Below are positions 11,881 through 23,900 of a DNA stretch of 64,000 nt, piece after piece. Where the stretch lies: assembly GCF_024868665.1 (NCBI RefSeq), contig NC_079913.1, forward strand, positions 10,580,895 through 10,644,894, given 5' to 3'. Within the stretch, counting starts at the first letter, position 1; every line of letters starts with the position of its first letter. The position numbers and the translations under genes are program-made. The DNA comes from Triplophysa rosa (lineage: Eukaryota > Chordata > Actinopteri > Cypriniformes > Nemacheilidae). The notes under the pieces are model-generated. The model saw nothing but the letters and a program-made list of their open reading frames with translations. It did not search any database and was not told where the DNA came from.

Positions 11881-14800
11881 AGTTTGACCAAACTCCCCAT
11901 AACATTCATTCCCTTTATATAGACGACGCCTTTCCTGTCAAATGGTTTGCCAGCTGATGTGCCTTGGGATAGCTGTAATTAAAAACGCTAACAACCATCA
12001 GTGTATGACAATTTTATTCATGAAAACACTTCAATAGCCTACACTGAGTGTATTAAACCCGAGTATTTTATTTGTAAAATTAAAACTAAGTTAAAGTAAA
12101 AATGTAAATTTAATACTAAATAGAATTTTATATTAAATTATTATATTACATTTTATATGTGAAATTAAACTGCGATGTAGAAAAGCTTTTTGCATAGCGG
12201 TATGAACCATCAAAGGCGATAAGGTATAGCTAAGAGCGGTCCAGACTAACCTTACGAAAGTATGACTTACAGAAGATATACTTAACTAAGAAGGTTTCGG
12301 AAAAACACGTATTAAAGATAAGGTACAGTTTAAGGTATAATTTAAGAACGATGTGGCGTTAAGAAGGTTTCGGGAAACGCAGCCCTGGTTAGTCCCTGCT
12401 GAATACCAGGATAGCTGGTCGAAAGCATACTTATATTGTGTTTTGGTTGCTGGTTTCTTCATATTATGATTGGGCCTACTTACACCTTGATTTTATAGAT
12501 TTTTTTGCTATTTACTCTCGAATTTTAGCCATCAATTTTTTTTGCCATTTATATAAAAAAAATTAACACACTATTCTGGGATTTTAAGAAAATTCTTCAA
12601 CTCCCTCAGACTTGGACAATTTAAAAAATTCAAACGCTGACGGATTGCTCTGTCAGCCGTCCAGCTGTGGACAGATGTGCACTGGTAGCAACTAATGGGA
12701 TGGATGGAGGGCTTAAAACCAGAGAGAAAGAGGGCACATGGAGATTACGCTGTCATGGCCATATGGGAGGCAGCCTCTGGAAAACAGTTCTGCTGAAAAT
12801 AGCGGGATTAACATATAGTGTGCTGGGAAGCTTTCCCGATGAGAATAAATTGATTTCTGAATGTCTGCACAGCTCTGAGAGCAAATAAAAATGAATGATT
12901 GGGAGCAAACAAGAGGGCAAGGAGAAAGACTATGTTAATGTGAATGTTTAGCGCGTATTGCATACTCATTTTTATTCTAAAATGAGTGTATTATTGTAGA
13001 CCTGTACAGTATGTGCGTCAGGGTTGGCTCTTTTTGAATTAAACATTTACACCACACCGGATTTTAATTTGTAACGACGGAGGAGAAATTAAGTTGCAAT
13101 TCGAAGGAATTTAACTCCGTTATAGAACTAAAATCTATACGCGTCCAAAACTACAACACAAACAAGAAAATGACCATTATTATATAATGGTCAATAATTG
13201 TGGCAGTTTATTACTTAAAATGTAGAATACATTTTTTATTTAATTTGGTCAGAAATTTAAAGTTTCTACAAAAGAAAATGACAGCTATTCATTTGCCTGT
13301 TTTGAAAGTTAGAACGTTTTGAAGCATGACCTCCCTGTCCCAGCAGGACCCCAAGCAACAGCTTTTCATGACATGAAAGTGGTGTGAGAGGGGCAGGAGC
13401 GAGATTGCCGCCGTTAGCTTGCGCTTTCATTTTTCGGTTATTTCTCCCCAGTAACTGCAGAGGTGGATGCCATTGCGTGATTCGTGCACATCCCAGATTA
13501 ATGAAAGTATGCTGGCTATTTCGACACGTCTCTGAGAAAACAAACAGAGTGTAACCGTGATATACGGATACTTCAAACATGGCCTGCTCGAGTCCCTTTT
13601 TCTTTTTGCTCTTTCTACGATTGAACTTGCAATGTGGTATCAGCTGTTAAAATGTCAAAGCCTACAGCAGTGCAGGCGCAACTAATCATGTTTGTTATCA
13701 AGCAGATGGAATTTTGTCTGACAATAAGGTGGCAATATAACACATTACGTATCTGCCCGTAGAGCGCAAGAGCGGCTTCTGGAAGTTGAAAATACAAAAA
13801 TTTTTGATAGATATTGATTTTTAACAATAACGTATAAACCTTTCAAGAAAGACTCGCCACGAGCTCAGAGATTGTTAAGGAATGGGCAATTCCATGCAGA
13901 TGTCAACCTTGAGATGAAGTTTTTACCAAAGGTTTTCACCATACTGATAGGTCAATATTTGGTGGTTTAAAAACTCATGTGAAGTCTCTCTAAGAGTTTT
14001 TAAAGCATGAATTGTCACATCCATAACAGAATTGTCACATCCATAATGTACATATTAAATTTGTGACTATTTTATGTTCTATAAAGAGCCGCCCCTTCCT
14101 TATTTGTTGGGTATTATTGCTTCTGGTTTGTACATTTTAATTCACAGAAATCCTACAAAGTATGCTTTTTTTCAAACACGTGCATCCTTTTTTGTCACAT
14201 CCATAATGCATACATTTTCCCCTTTTTTTAATAGAAAACTCAAGCATGGACTGATATGTTTCTGATGTCTGGACATTAGCAATTTTTTTATTAAATTAAT
14301 TTCTAAAAAAAGGTTTGGTTGCCAAATACACTGAGAAAAACTACAGTAGCTGGCTGTAATCTAAGCAGAGAGCTTTATTGTATTGTATTGTCATTTATGC
14401 TATAGCTTAAAACTCATCAGTGAAGTTTTTGAAATCCCCACAAAGAAACTGCACACCTAAAAATAGCTACAAAAGTGCCCTAGTTGTGGTCTTTATAATG
14501 CAGGGTGGGTTACGGTTATCGCTATTATAATGTCAGGCTGGCCATCAATTCCTACACACAGTCATCTCATAATCATTTTATATCCATCTTGTTCCCTAAC
14601 CATCTCCGACCCAGACCAAGAATGTTTAAGTGATAGTCCATCAGCTTCAACTCCACTAATTAAATTGCCACTCATCAAATCGGACATTAAATAGAGGAAA
14701 GGGAGCGAGAAAGCCTCTTATGTAATGTACTCTGAGCAGAGTGCATTTACTTTATGGAAAGATCATCGACATCTGCCCATACAGTATGTCCGCGTCAGGG

Positions 14801-15182
14801 TAGCAGACAACCTAACAGGCCAGACGAAATCAAAATGATATATCTGTAGTGGTACAATAGCTGCGCTATTACCGGCAGTGAGAGAGAGTTATGGCAACAC
14901 GGATAGCAAGGCACTGATTTAAAATTCCTTGTGTCTGACAAATTGGTGCTGGGAGCAAGTTGACGGGCATTAGGTTCCAAGGCTTCATTCTTGTTTAGGA
15001 TTTGTCAACGCAGGGAGGAAACTAATTGAAGACGTGCTGAAGAGTACTTAGAATGCGAAAGCAAAATAAATATATGCAAATGGAGATCAGTGCATTGAGG
15101 CAGCTGCCTGATGCAAGGTCGAATGGGGCAATACATGGAGTAATTCTGACTTTGTGGTACAAGATTGTTTTGTTTTGTTTTT

Positions 15183-15241
15183 TTACATTTACATTTAGTC
15201 TTTTATCCAAAGCGACTTACAAATGAGGTAAACAATGGAAG
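15183..15241 (-). mobile_element. L2 LINE tail scrap
   Basis: TTTACATTTACATTTAGTC then TTTTATCCAAAGCGACTTAC and ATGAGGTAAACAATGGAAGC: the complement of the L2 3' end, cut after about 60 bp. Confidence 0.7.
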
Positions 15242-15337
15242 CTCCTTTTTCTTAAAGGAGTTAAATTACTGTATCATTTTAAAGAAGATTTTTTTATAAA
15301 AAATGTCCTGCACTTTAAACCAAACTGTAAAAAACTT

Positions 15338-15597
15338 TTAAAGGATAGTTTGCCCAAAAATATAAAATTTTCATTATTTACTCACCCTCATGTCCTTCCT
15401 ATATTAGTTTCTTCTGCAGAACACGAAGATATTTTGAAGAACGTTGGTAATCAAACAACACTGGCCCCCGTTGACTTCCATAGACTGAGACGTTTCTCAA
15501 AATATCTTCTTTTGTGTTCCACAGTAGAAACAGTCCTAAACAGATTTTGAACAACATGAGAGAGAATTTAATTTTTTTGGGCTAACTATCCCATTAA
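15338..15597. mobile_element. Fold-back MITE copy 2
   Basis: Starts TTAAAGGATAGTTTGCCC with TTATTTACTCACCCTCATG, has the family centre (AACACGAAGATATTTTGAAG, TTGACTTCCATAGACTGAGA) and ends TTTGGGCTAACTATCCCATTAA. Nearly full length, about 260 bp. Confidence 0.8.
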
Positions 15598-16811
15598 GCT
15601 CCACAACTTTCTGACAGATATGAACACATGCCTATCATTTACATATTAGAGATGCCTCACGTCTGTTGGGTGTTCAAAAACTTGGTACATCCAGACACTG
15701 TGAAGTAACGAGGTGACAGCCAGATTATTATTTTCTAAACACTAGAGGAACTAATGACATGAAGAACATCTGGTAAAGTCTGTCAAATTCTGTGTTATGT
15801 CTGGCTGTGCGTGTGTGGAATTTGCTTTTCCTAAGGATACAAGCGAATAGAAAAAGTGGAAATGTATTTTCACAAAGAGGGAATTGTCATGATAAAGTTA
15901 ACTGTTTTGGACACAAAACATTGTACTAACATTAAATGGAAAAATAAATTGCATAAAACGAATAGCTGTTTTTGTTTAATAAAGCAATAATGTAACCAAC
16001 TGCTATTTTGTATGACAGCTCATATATGTAATGTTGCTAGAGAAAGTTCTGCCATGGTTAAGTCCTCATGTTGCTCCAACCCTGAATAACTTTTCTTCCT
16101 CCATTTTTTGGTGAGCTAAATGTCACCAATTCGTGTAAGATATATGTATCCTATTCGGCTCTATATAATCCTGAACCACACAGGACTACGATCACTTAGC
16201 ATTAATCGACTTAGCGACTCTAATCAAGAGCATTGCACAGGCGATTTGTAAATCACATCATCCCTGAACTGTCAACAAGATTGATAAATGACTCAATCAC
16301 AGTCTCCATGTTGCACAGGGTCTGCAGTCAAGCAGGGGTTGGTACTGCCATGGACTACTGTAATAGTTGACAGTGATTGAGTGCTGTGGGCAGACATAGC
16401 AGGTGCCATTGACCTGAGTTGTTGACAATGTGCAAAACACCTACATGTCTCTGTCAATTAAAATTATGGCATTCATGAGACAAAAGTGAGATTTTGTTAG
16501 AAACACATTTCTCTTGGAACCACTTGCATGTTTAAAACATTATAAAGGAATATAGTTATGCCCCAAATCATTATTGATTGGGATTATTATGATTTTTATT
16601 TTCTATCACTGAAACCTATATTCATGTAAATGTGTTCTCACACAGCTATTTGATGAATAATTTTCATAAAGATGTGGAATTTAATGTATATATTCTTTGG
16701 ACCACTTTTATGATACATTTATGGTGCTTTAGTTAGTAATTTTAACTATTTTATTTTTCCAGGCTATTTTTCAACAATTAGCAATTTCGTATTCTACTTA
16801 AAAGTCGATCC

Positions 16812-17009
16812 CCAGGGCCAGCGGGTAACGACTGAGGTGCCCTTGAGCAAAGCACCTTACCCCTACTTGCTCCCCGGGCGCTGCAGTGATAGCTGCCCAC
16901 TGCTCCGGGTGTACGTGTGTTCACTACTCTCTGGATGGGTTAAATGCAGAGTCACATTTCGGGTATGGGTCACCATACTTGACAAATAATTGAATTAAAA
17001 AAAAAAAAA
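16812..17009 (+). mobile_element. SINE-like dispersed fish repeat
   Basis: Contains GACTGAGGTGCCCTTGAGCA, TTGCTCCCCGGGCGCTGCAG, GGGTTAAATGCAGAG and GGGTATGGGTCACCATACTT, followed by a poly-A run (16996-17009). I recognise this core from abundant non-autonomous retroposons in fish, but cannot give a family name with confidence. Confidence 0.65.
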
Positions 17010-17533
17010 CTTAAAAAAGGAAACAGAAATCAAAAGTTTGTGCCTTTTAAGCCTTCTACTTATCCATGAGCTTAGTACCTAATATCTGTTCCAAATATCA
17101 AACGTATCTAAAATTACATGTGTGAAGTTAACTGCACATTTTTAGCAACTGCATCAGTTTCGCCTTCGTTTTGTTGCGTTTACATTACCCAGGCAACATT
17201 ATTTTCCAGTGCAGATTTTCTCCTATCAATTGCATATTCTGCTGAAAACACTGCTGACAGCGTGAAATTTATATAGATTTATATTCTATGCACACTTTTT
17301 AGTATTGTTTAAAAATTGCATCTCATAAATCTTGCAGGCCTCCCAAACATTACATAACAATATAGACATTGCATGGATTGCGTGAAGTATTGGCGCTGCG
17401 CCCACGCGCGCGGCCATTTTTGAGTTCAGCTACTTGTAACCAAAACTGCTTTGCGGTGCATCTGTTGATTTCAACACAGGGGTGTTAACAGCCTGCTTTC
17501 CTGCATCTGTTCGACCAGAAAACCCAACAAAAC
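17010..17533 (+). promoter_or_regulatory. acss3: acss3 upstream region with probable 5' leader
   Basis: AT-rich up to about 17,380, then a short CpG-rich patch (GGCGCTGCGCCCACGCGCGC at 17391-17410, then GGCCATTTTTGAG, a YY1-like site) about 130 bp before the ATG. No TATA box at a useful distance. The transcription start is probably in 17,390-17,500. Confidence 0.4.
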
Positions 17534-17925
17534 ATGCGTCTGTATCAAATTGCGCGCTTAAAACACGCATGCGGTGGAAAAACTGCAGTGTCTGCAGTTA
17601 AGGAATGTAGCAAAACAGCGGGTGTTGTTTCAGGATACTTGTTAGGAAAGTCATGCACAGGTGTGTCCGGACCGTTTTATCTGCCGAAAGTAAAGGCAAA
17701 CATTTGGCATGGGTGCAAATCGCTGTTTTATACGACAAACAGCGTTTGTAACACACACCGGAAACATGTTGTTCGTGGATTTTCATCAAAACATGCGTAC
17801 GAGGACGCGTTTGCCATGGCACGGGATAAACCCGAAAAGTTTTGGAGTAAAGCGGCGCAGGGGATCAGCTGGTTTGAACATTGGACCCAAACTCTGGATA
17901 ATACAGATACATTGTTTCCAAAATG
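17534..17925 (+). CDS. acss3: acss3 exon 1 (presequence and N-terminal domain)
   Basis: 392 nt from the first ATG of the open frame to AAATG|GTAAGT, ending after two bases of Trp131. The leader [19 protein letters not shown] is basic. The end, [15 protein letters not shown], matches human FWGKAAEQISWY. No upstream in-frame ATG was found. Confidence 0.92.
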
Positions 17926-20900
17926 GTAAGTGCAAGATGTGTGTTCTCACTTGTGTTTAGAAACAGCTAACGTTATAATAAAACGCTACGTGCCACGAGA
18001 CGCGTTGCAACGCTTATCTCACTTGCGCAAGAACGCGTTCTATGGACACGCCCCCTTGCTGAGCACGTGACGCGTCCAAACGTTATATGTTCAGACCTCT
18101 AACATATTAAAACAGACATTCAATTTTTGCATGTTGGATATAAAATGTAGGCTATTTGTTACCGTAACCTAGTGTCTGGTGGTCTCATGCATTGAAACAC
18201 GAAAATGAATCAATGAAAAACGTCAACAAAATTTTAATGGATTATGATTATGATAGGGATTTATTGGTTTTAATAGAAACTATAATGGTCTCTGTGGATC
18301 TCTACTTGTAATGTGTTTGGTTTCTTTTTGCGGGATGTTGTCTGGCAAATGAGAACCAATATGAAACCATTAAGTGCATATAGGAATTTTGCAATTGTTT
18401 TAATGGTCAACAGGTTCATTGTTGTGTTTGCAATGAAAACCATTGCATTTGTTTTGTGAACATTTTATGCGTTTTGTTGGCCTGCTCATGTTATTTTACT
18501 GTTAAGCCTAGTGACTGTAAGTTCAACCCAAAAAGGAAAAGTTTGTTATTGTGATAGAATAACTATTGAAAACGTGTGTTCACTCAGGTTTGTTGGAGGG
18601 AAGCTGAATGTGTGTTACAACGCTGTTGATCGGCATGTAGAGAACGGTAGAGGTGATCAGGCAGCTGTGATTTATGACAGCCCGGTCACCGCCACTAAAC
18701 AGGTCATCACGTACAGAGAAATGCAGGACGAGGTATGTTTTGGCTGTTTGAAAGCAAGGCCTTATCTTCCATCTCTTCTGAAAGACTTGACTAATAATTT
18801 ACATAGAATGTTACGTAGTGCATTGAGATTCAGTCTGAATCGGATCGTGATTCGACGTTGGTGTATATAACCCTGTGTCTAGGTATCGAGGTTGGCGGGT
18901 GTTTTGGCGAGTCACGGTGTGAAGATGGGAGATCTGGTGGTGATTTATATGCCCATGGTTCCTCAGGCCATGTTCACCATGCTGGCCTGTGCCCGTATCG
19001 GTGCCACCCACAGCCTCATATTTGGGGGCTTTGCCTCCAAAGAGCTCTCCGTCCGTATCGACCACGCTAAGGCAAGCTGTCATTTTTATAAGAACTGCTT
19101 ATTTGTCTAAACGTCCCAATTACGTAAGTGTCTTTTATTAATGGTTGTAGGTTGGAGAAATAATAATGAGGTTGGTAAAAACTGTTTCCTCCGGTAAATC
19201 GTAATTTTCCCTACAGCCTAAGTTGCTGGTCACAGCATCATTTGGAATCGAGCCGGGCAGAAAAGTGGAGTACATTCCCCTGGTTGACAAAGCTCTGGAG
19301 CTCAGCAGTCACAAACCGCACAAAGTCCTCATCTACAACCGTCCTGGCATGGTGAGTCCCCTGAACCCCCCCCCCGCACCACAGTAGCAGTCTGTAAAAA
19401 CTGTAAAGAGAATGAAAATGCTAATGTGGTGGCTTTTCTATACCCTCAGTCACACGTGGTGAGCTGGTGTAGTAACATGAGTAATCTTAAGTAAAGGAAG
19501 TCTTTTTTTTTGTTTCTTGTAACTTTAATAATTTACCACTCAAGCAACATTATTACCATTAGATGGAGTGTTAGGATATCAAATGTTAAGTGCTTTCAGT
19601 CTGTAGCGTCTTGAGAAAATCCAGCTAAACTAATTACTTCTCACTTAATCTTATTTTATCTTTTTGATGTCTCTTAAATTACTTTTTCATGTCGCTAATT
19701 CTAGAATCAGTACGTTGATATTGCAACACAGGGAATTACTTCATGGACAATCTCCATCCTGCGTTGTCATGGAAACTGTCAGGAAATAGCTTTTTGATTA
19801 TGCAGCGATTTGGAGTGACGGATAAATCTTGCATGGTTAGTCAAGACAGACCCAACACCATCTATGAAATCAGAAAATATTTGAGTTAAATATTGCTTTT
19901 CATATTTATGGAGGATTTTGTCAGGCCAAGAGGTACAGAAAAACGCACAATCCCGTTTTAGTTCGGAATTAGTATAAAAATATTCAAAACTACCTCATTG
20001 GAATGAAGAATCATCTAAGTGCTGTGTGACCGAAGGAAAAAATTATATTTGAAATGTAAATGCTGCATTTTCAGTGAAGTCTCTGAAATGGTGAATGGGT
20101 AGTTAGGTACCATAAAACCATAAAAGTCACGCATGTTATTTGTGCACCATGTTCCCGGTCTTCTAAAGTCAAACAATAGCTTGGAGGAATAGGTTGATGT
20201 TGAAATTAACAGGAAACATCACAACTGAATGTTGTATGCGTTTGAGTGAATTCTTGATTTTTCCGTTTCTGGTTAACCTTTTCAGGTATCTTAGACACTG
20301 ATGTACTGTATCCTAGGATTAAAAATAAAACGGAAGGGGAACCTAGGCGCAGTTGTAATTTTGTTGATGTTTTTTGAACGAATACCCTCTTTTTTTTGGT
20401 ACATAAGACTTTAAAAGTAGCCAGCAAGGAATAGACTTATGATGAAAGTATAGAAGATAATATAAAACACAATTGACCCCGCTTGAAAACGGCATGATAT
20501 CTCAAATGAGTTCATAACTCAAAGTGATATCATTGCTTTAATACTTCGTACCGAATTGATGGTGATCCATCTACCTGTGCAGAATATAAGTTTATAGTTT
20601 ATGTCTTTTGAAAGTCTGCCAAATGCACTATACTGGTTTGAAAAAGTTAAAAGCATTTCATTTAAGTTTATTAAATTGAATCCCCTACCCTACAACCATA
20701 ATAAAATCTTATAGGCTTGCGACCCGTGACGGCTTGGGCACCTGTCGTTGATGTTAAATTAAACCAGCAGCCAACATAAATGTAGATATTTGTTGGGTTC
20801 CACTCCAGATAGAAGAAGAAACATTATTAGGACATCCATTGTGTTTATTCTTGTAATAATGTCTTATAATAACACTTTTGTCCTATAGTTACCCGTCGTA

Positions 20901-23900
20901 TACCATTATCGTTCCTTCAGGAAAAAGTGTCCATGCATCCTGATCTGAGCCTGGATTGGGAGGAGGAAATGGCCACTGCTCGACCTCACGACTGCGTGTC
21001 CGTCCCTGCTCATCATCCACTGTATGTCCTCTACACCTCCGGCACTACGGGCACTCCAAAGGTGAATGCATATTTATGATGTTATATTAAACATGCGCTT
21101 GAAGGAACAGATGAGATTTTTTGCTGTGCAGTAGATCCCCGGGGTCTTCTCTTTCAGGGTCTTTGTTGTAGTCTGTAGCTGCGTTGTTGCCCTGTAGGTC
21201 TTTCACTTTTTGAACATGTACCATAGCAGAACCATGTGTTTTGAGGCGCCGTGGTAGCACCTGGATTGCCACATACATATGATATGAACCATTCGGTGTA
21301 ATAGTGTGTGTGTATCAAAATGTCATCCAATACAATACTATACCACAGTAAAGCCATAGTAGAGCGTGATTTTAGCAACACCGGGGTCATGGGTTCTGTT
21401 TCCAGGGAATGCAAGGACTAATAAATTGTTTACCCCAGATGCACTGTACGTCACTTTTGATAATGTTCGCAATGTAAATGTGAATGTTCATGCATTTTTA
21501 CATAATTTACAATCTCCTTGCTTGTTCTCTGTCCATGACCCTATTCCAAAACATTCCAAGTAACATTTTGTTTTGAAAATGTAGTATTGTTCTCGAGACG
21601 AACAGCACCTTGGAAGTTACATTAGCATTCCATTAGCATGTTTAATCCCTAACAACTCGCTCTTGATGTACACTGACTGAACAAGAATTTTTTCTTTTGA
21701 GAGAATACAAGAGCGCACGGGAGGATGCCGCGAGGCCTGAAGGCAAAGTGAACAAAACGCAGCTTTCCACTGACCCAGAGTCCAGTCGGTGTGAAATATC
21801 TGGCCCGAGGCAGTGCTGAACTGTACATAAATAAACCATTTGCTAATGGTTCTCCTTTACTTGCTCACTCAGGCGCACGCGTCGCAGATTTATAGAGGTA
21901 AAGGAGTTCGGCGTAAGCAGGATCTAATTACCATCCTGCAAGTCAAAATGTGAAATCTTCAACATCAGCTTTTCAATCTTTGTGGATCTGCACATGGGTA
22001 GTGGACAGACTAATATGCAAATTTGTCCTATTGTGTGACGGCAAAAAAAAACAATGAAGTTAAATCTCTCTTATGCTATTTTATATAATAAATATTAATA
22101 ATATTAAACAATGTTATAATAAGAGTTTGTCTTCTCAATTTTGCTACGTCACACCATTGGACACATGTTCGATTTATTCTTCAGCTACCCACATGTGGTT
22201 TTTGTCCTCATTAATAAATGACTCACGGGGCTCAAAATGTAATTAACTAGCTAACGGCAGGTGAATTTAACATTTAATCGAATAGCTCAGTCAAAAATTC
22301 AGGCGTTTTTTATTTACTCGCTGTACACTCCAAGCCTGGTTGGTGTTATGTTTTTATGTGGTACAGAAAAGGAAAAATTATGAAGAACCATTTTGCAGCT
22401 CCTGCCGTCAATTTGACATTTTTTTTCAAGGTTCAGAAAATTAAAGGGATAGTGCCCCCAAAAATGATTTGATCATTTACCCCTTTGTGGTTCTAAACCC
22501 GTATGACATTCCTCTGCAGAACACAAAAGATATGTTGAAGGATGTTGGTAATCAAACAACATTGGCCCTCATTGACTTCCATTGTATGGACACAAAGTCA
22601 ATTTTCTCAAAATATCATTTCTTGGGGTTTAACAGAAGAAAAAGTCATTTCTTGAGCGTGAGGGTGAATAAATGATGACCGATTTTTATTTTATTTTTGG
22701 GTAGGCAACAGTGGTGACTACAGATGCATTTTCTGTTTTCTTTTCGAATTCATTAGTTTTTGATTGAGGTGTTCATTTTGGATCCTGATCACCCTTCTTT
22801 TCAGATTTCAGATCCGACACGGTCAGGTATCGGAATCACTGATGAGTGGTCCCTCACTTACCTGACTTAAATCATTTATTTCCTCTCAGGGTGTAGTCCG
22901 AGATTCAGGAAGTTATGCCGTGATGCTAAACTGGACTATGTCCAACGTTTACGGACTGGCTCCAGGTGAGGTAAGTCACGATTGTACATTCGAACAGGTT
23001 TGGAAAAACAGATGCTCTTGTTCATGTCGTCCAGCATCATTTGACCTACGTGTGCGTCCCTTTCTCTCAGGTCTGGTGGGCCGCGTCTGACTTTGGCTGG
23101 GTGGTCGGCCACTCGTATATCTGCTACGGTCCGCTTCTGCACGGCAACACCACGGTGCTCTACGAGGTACTGGGCGGCCGCGTGTGTGTTACAGCGGTTG
23201 ACCTAGTCAATTATCTTCTGTCATGGGTTACTGGATCCTGACGCTATAACTGGCTTGATGTCTTCCAAGTCCATATTGCAAAGTTTTACAACCTCTATTA
23301 GTCGTTTTTCTATGGGACTCGTGCGTTCGATTTCCTGTTGGTTTTCATAAGGTTCTGTAGTGGTAAAGAGAGCGGCTCGGCTCATATCGTTAAACCAGTT
23401 CTCCTTGTGGAGACGATAGCATGAATACTAAAATTATTTGCACACGGTGGGTGGTGATCTGACTTTTGGGTTTCTGTCAAGGTTATTTCTGCTCTACTGA
23501 TTTAATGTGTGTCTCACTTCACGAGACGGTCTATTGTTGATTTTATTAGACTGCTATAATGAATGATTTGTTGAGTTTGATCTTAATAAGTCCTGATATT
23601 TACGTGTATGTGTTTATAAATACAAAATAAATATGCACATTACACAGATACTATGCAAACACAAACCTTTATTCTGGATGCGATGAATCACGATTAATCG
23701 TTTAAAATCAATTTCAATATTAATAAAACCCCTTCGTTCTTAATATCTAATGTTTGCTGAGGGAAGCATCGCAAGGAATTCATACTTGAACCGCTGTTAT
23801 CGGAAAACGCGCGTGCACACTTCTTGAGAAACAAGTTGAGAGATTCCTGCGTGAGCCGCTTGATTTGTCCCTACTAATATGAAGTCTTTTGTTTCTCTCT

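Larger units (their letters stand above)
10768..12385 (-). mobile_element. Degenerate PIF-Harbinger transposon
   Basis: The ends are a 16-bp inverted repeat, GGGCTGCGTTTCCCGA (10768-10783) and its complement (12370-12385). Inside each end are further AAGGTATA/ACCTTAA-type subterminal repeats. Between them, minus-strand sequence encodes recognisable pieces of a HARBI1-like transposase (11300-11880). A GT-rich microsatellite sits at 11113-11206. I could not find a convincing 3-bp TWA target duplication, so the exact ends are tentative. Confidence 0.75.
12386..16811. other. lin7a-acss3 intergenic DNA
   Basis: No gene seen. It holds a short L2 tail scrap (15183-15241), one fold-back MITE (15338-15597) and a small repeated motif TTGTCACATCCATAA (about 14013, 14032 and 14195). 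The ORFs here lack any recognisable domain. Confidence 0.55.

Noticed and set aside
18811..19083. Minus-strand ORF rich in Thr and His
   Set aside because: Antisense shadow of acss3 exon 3.
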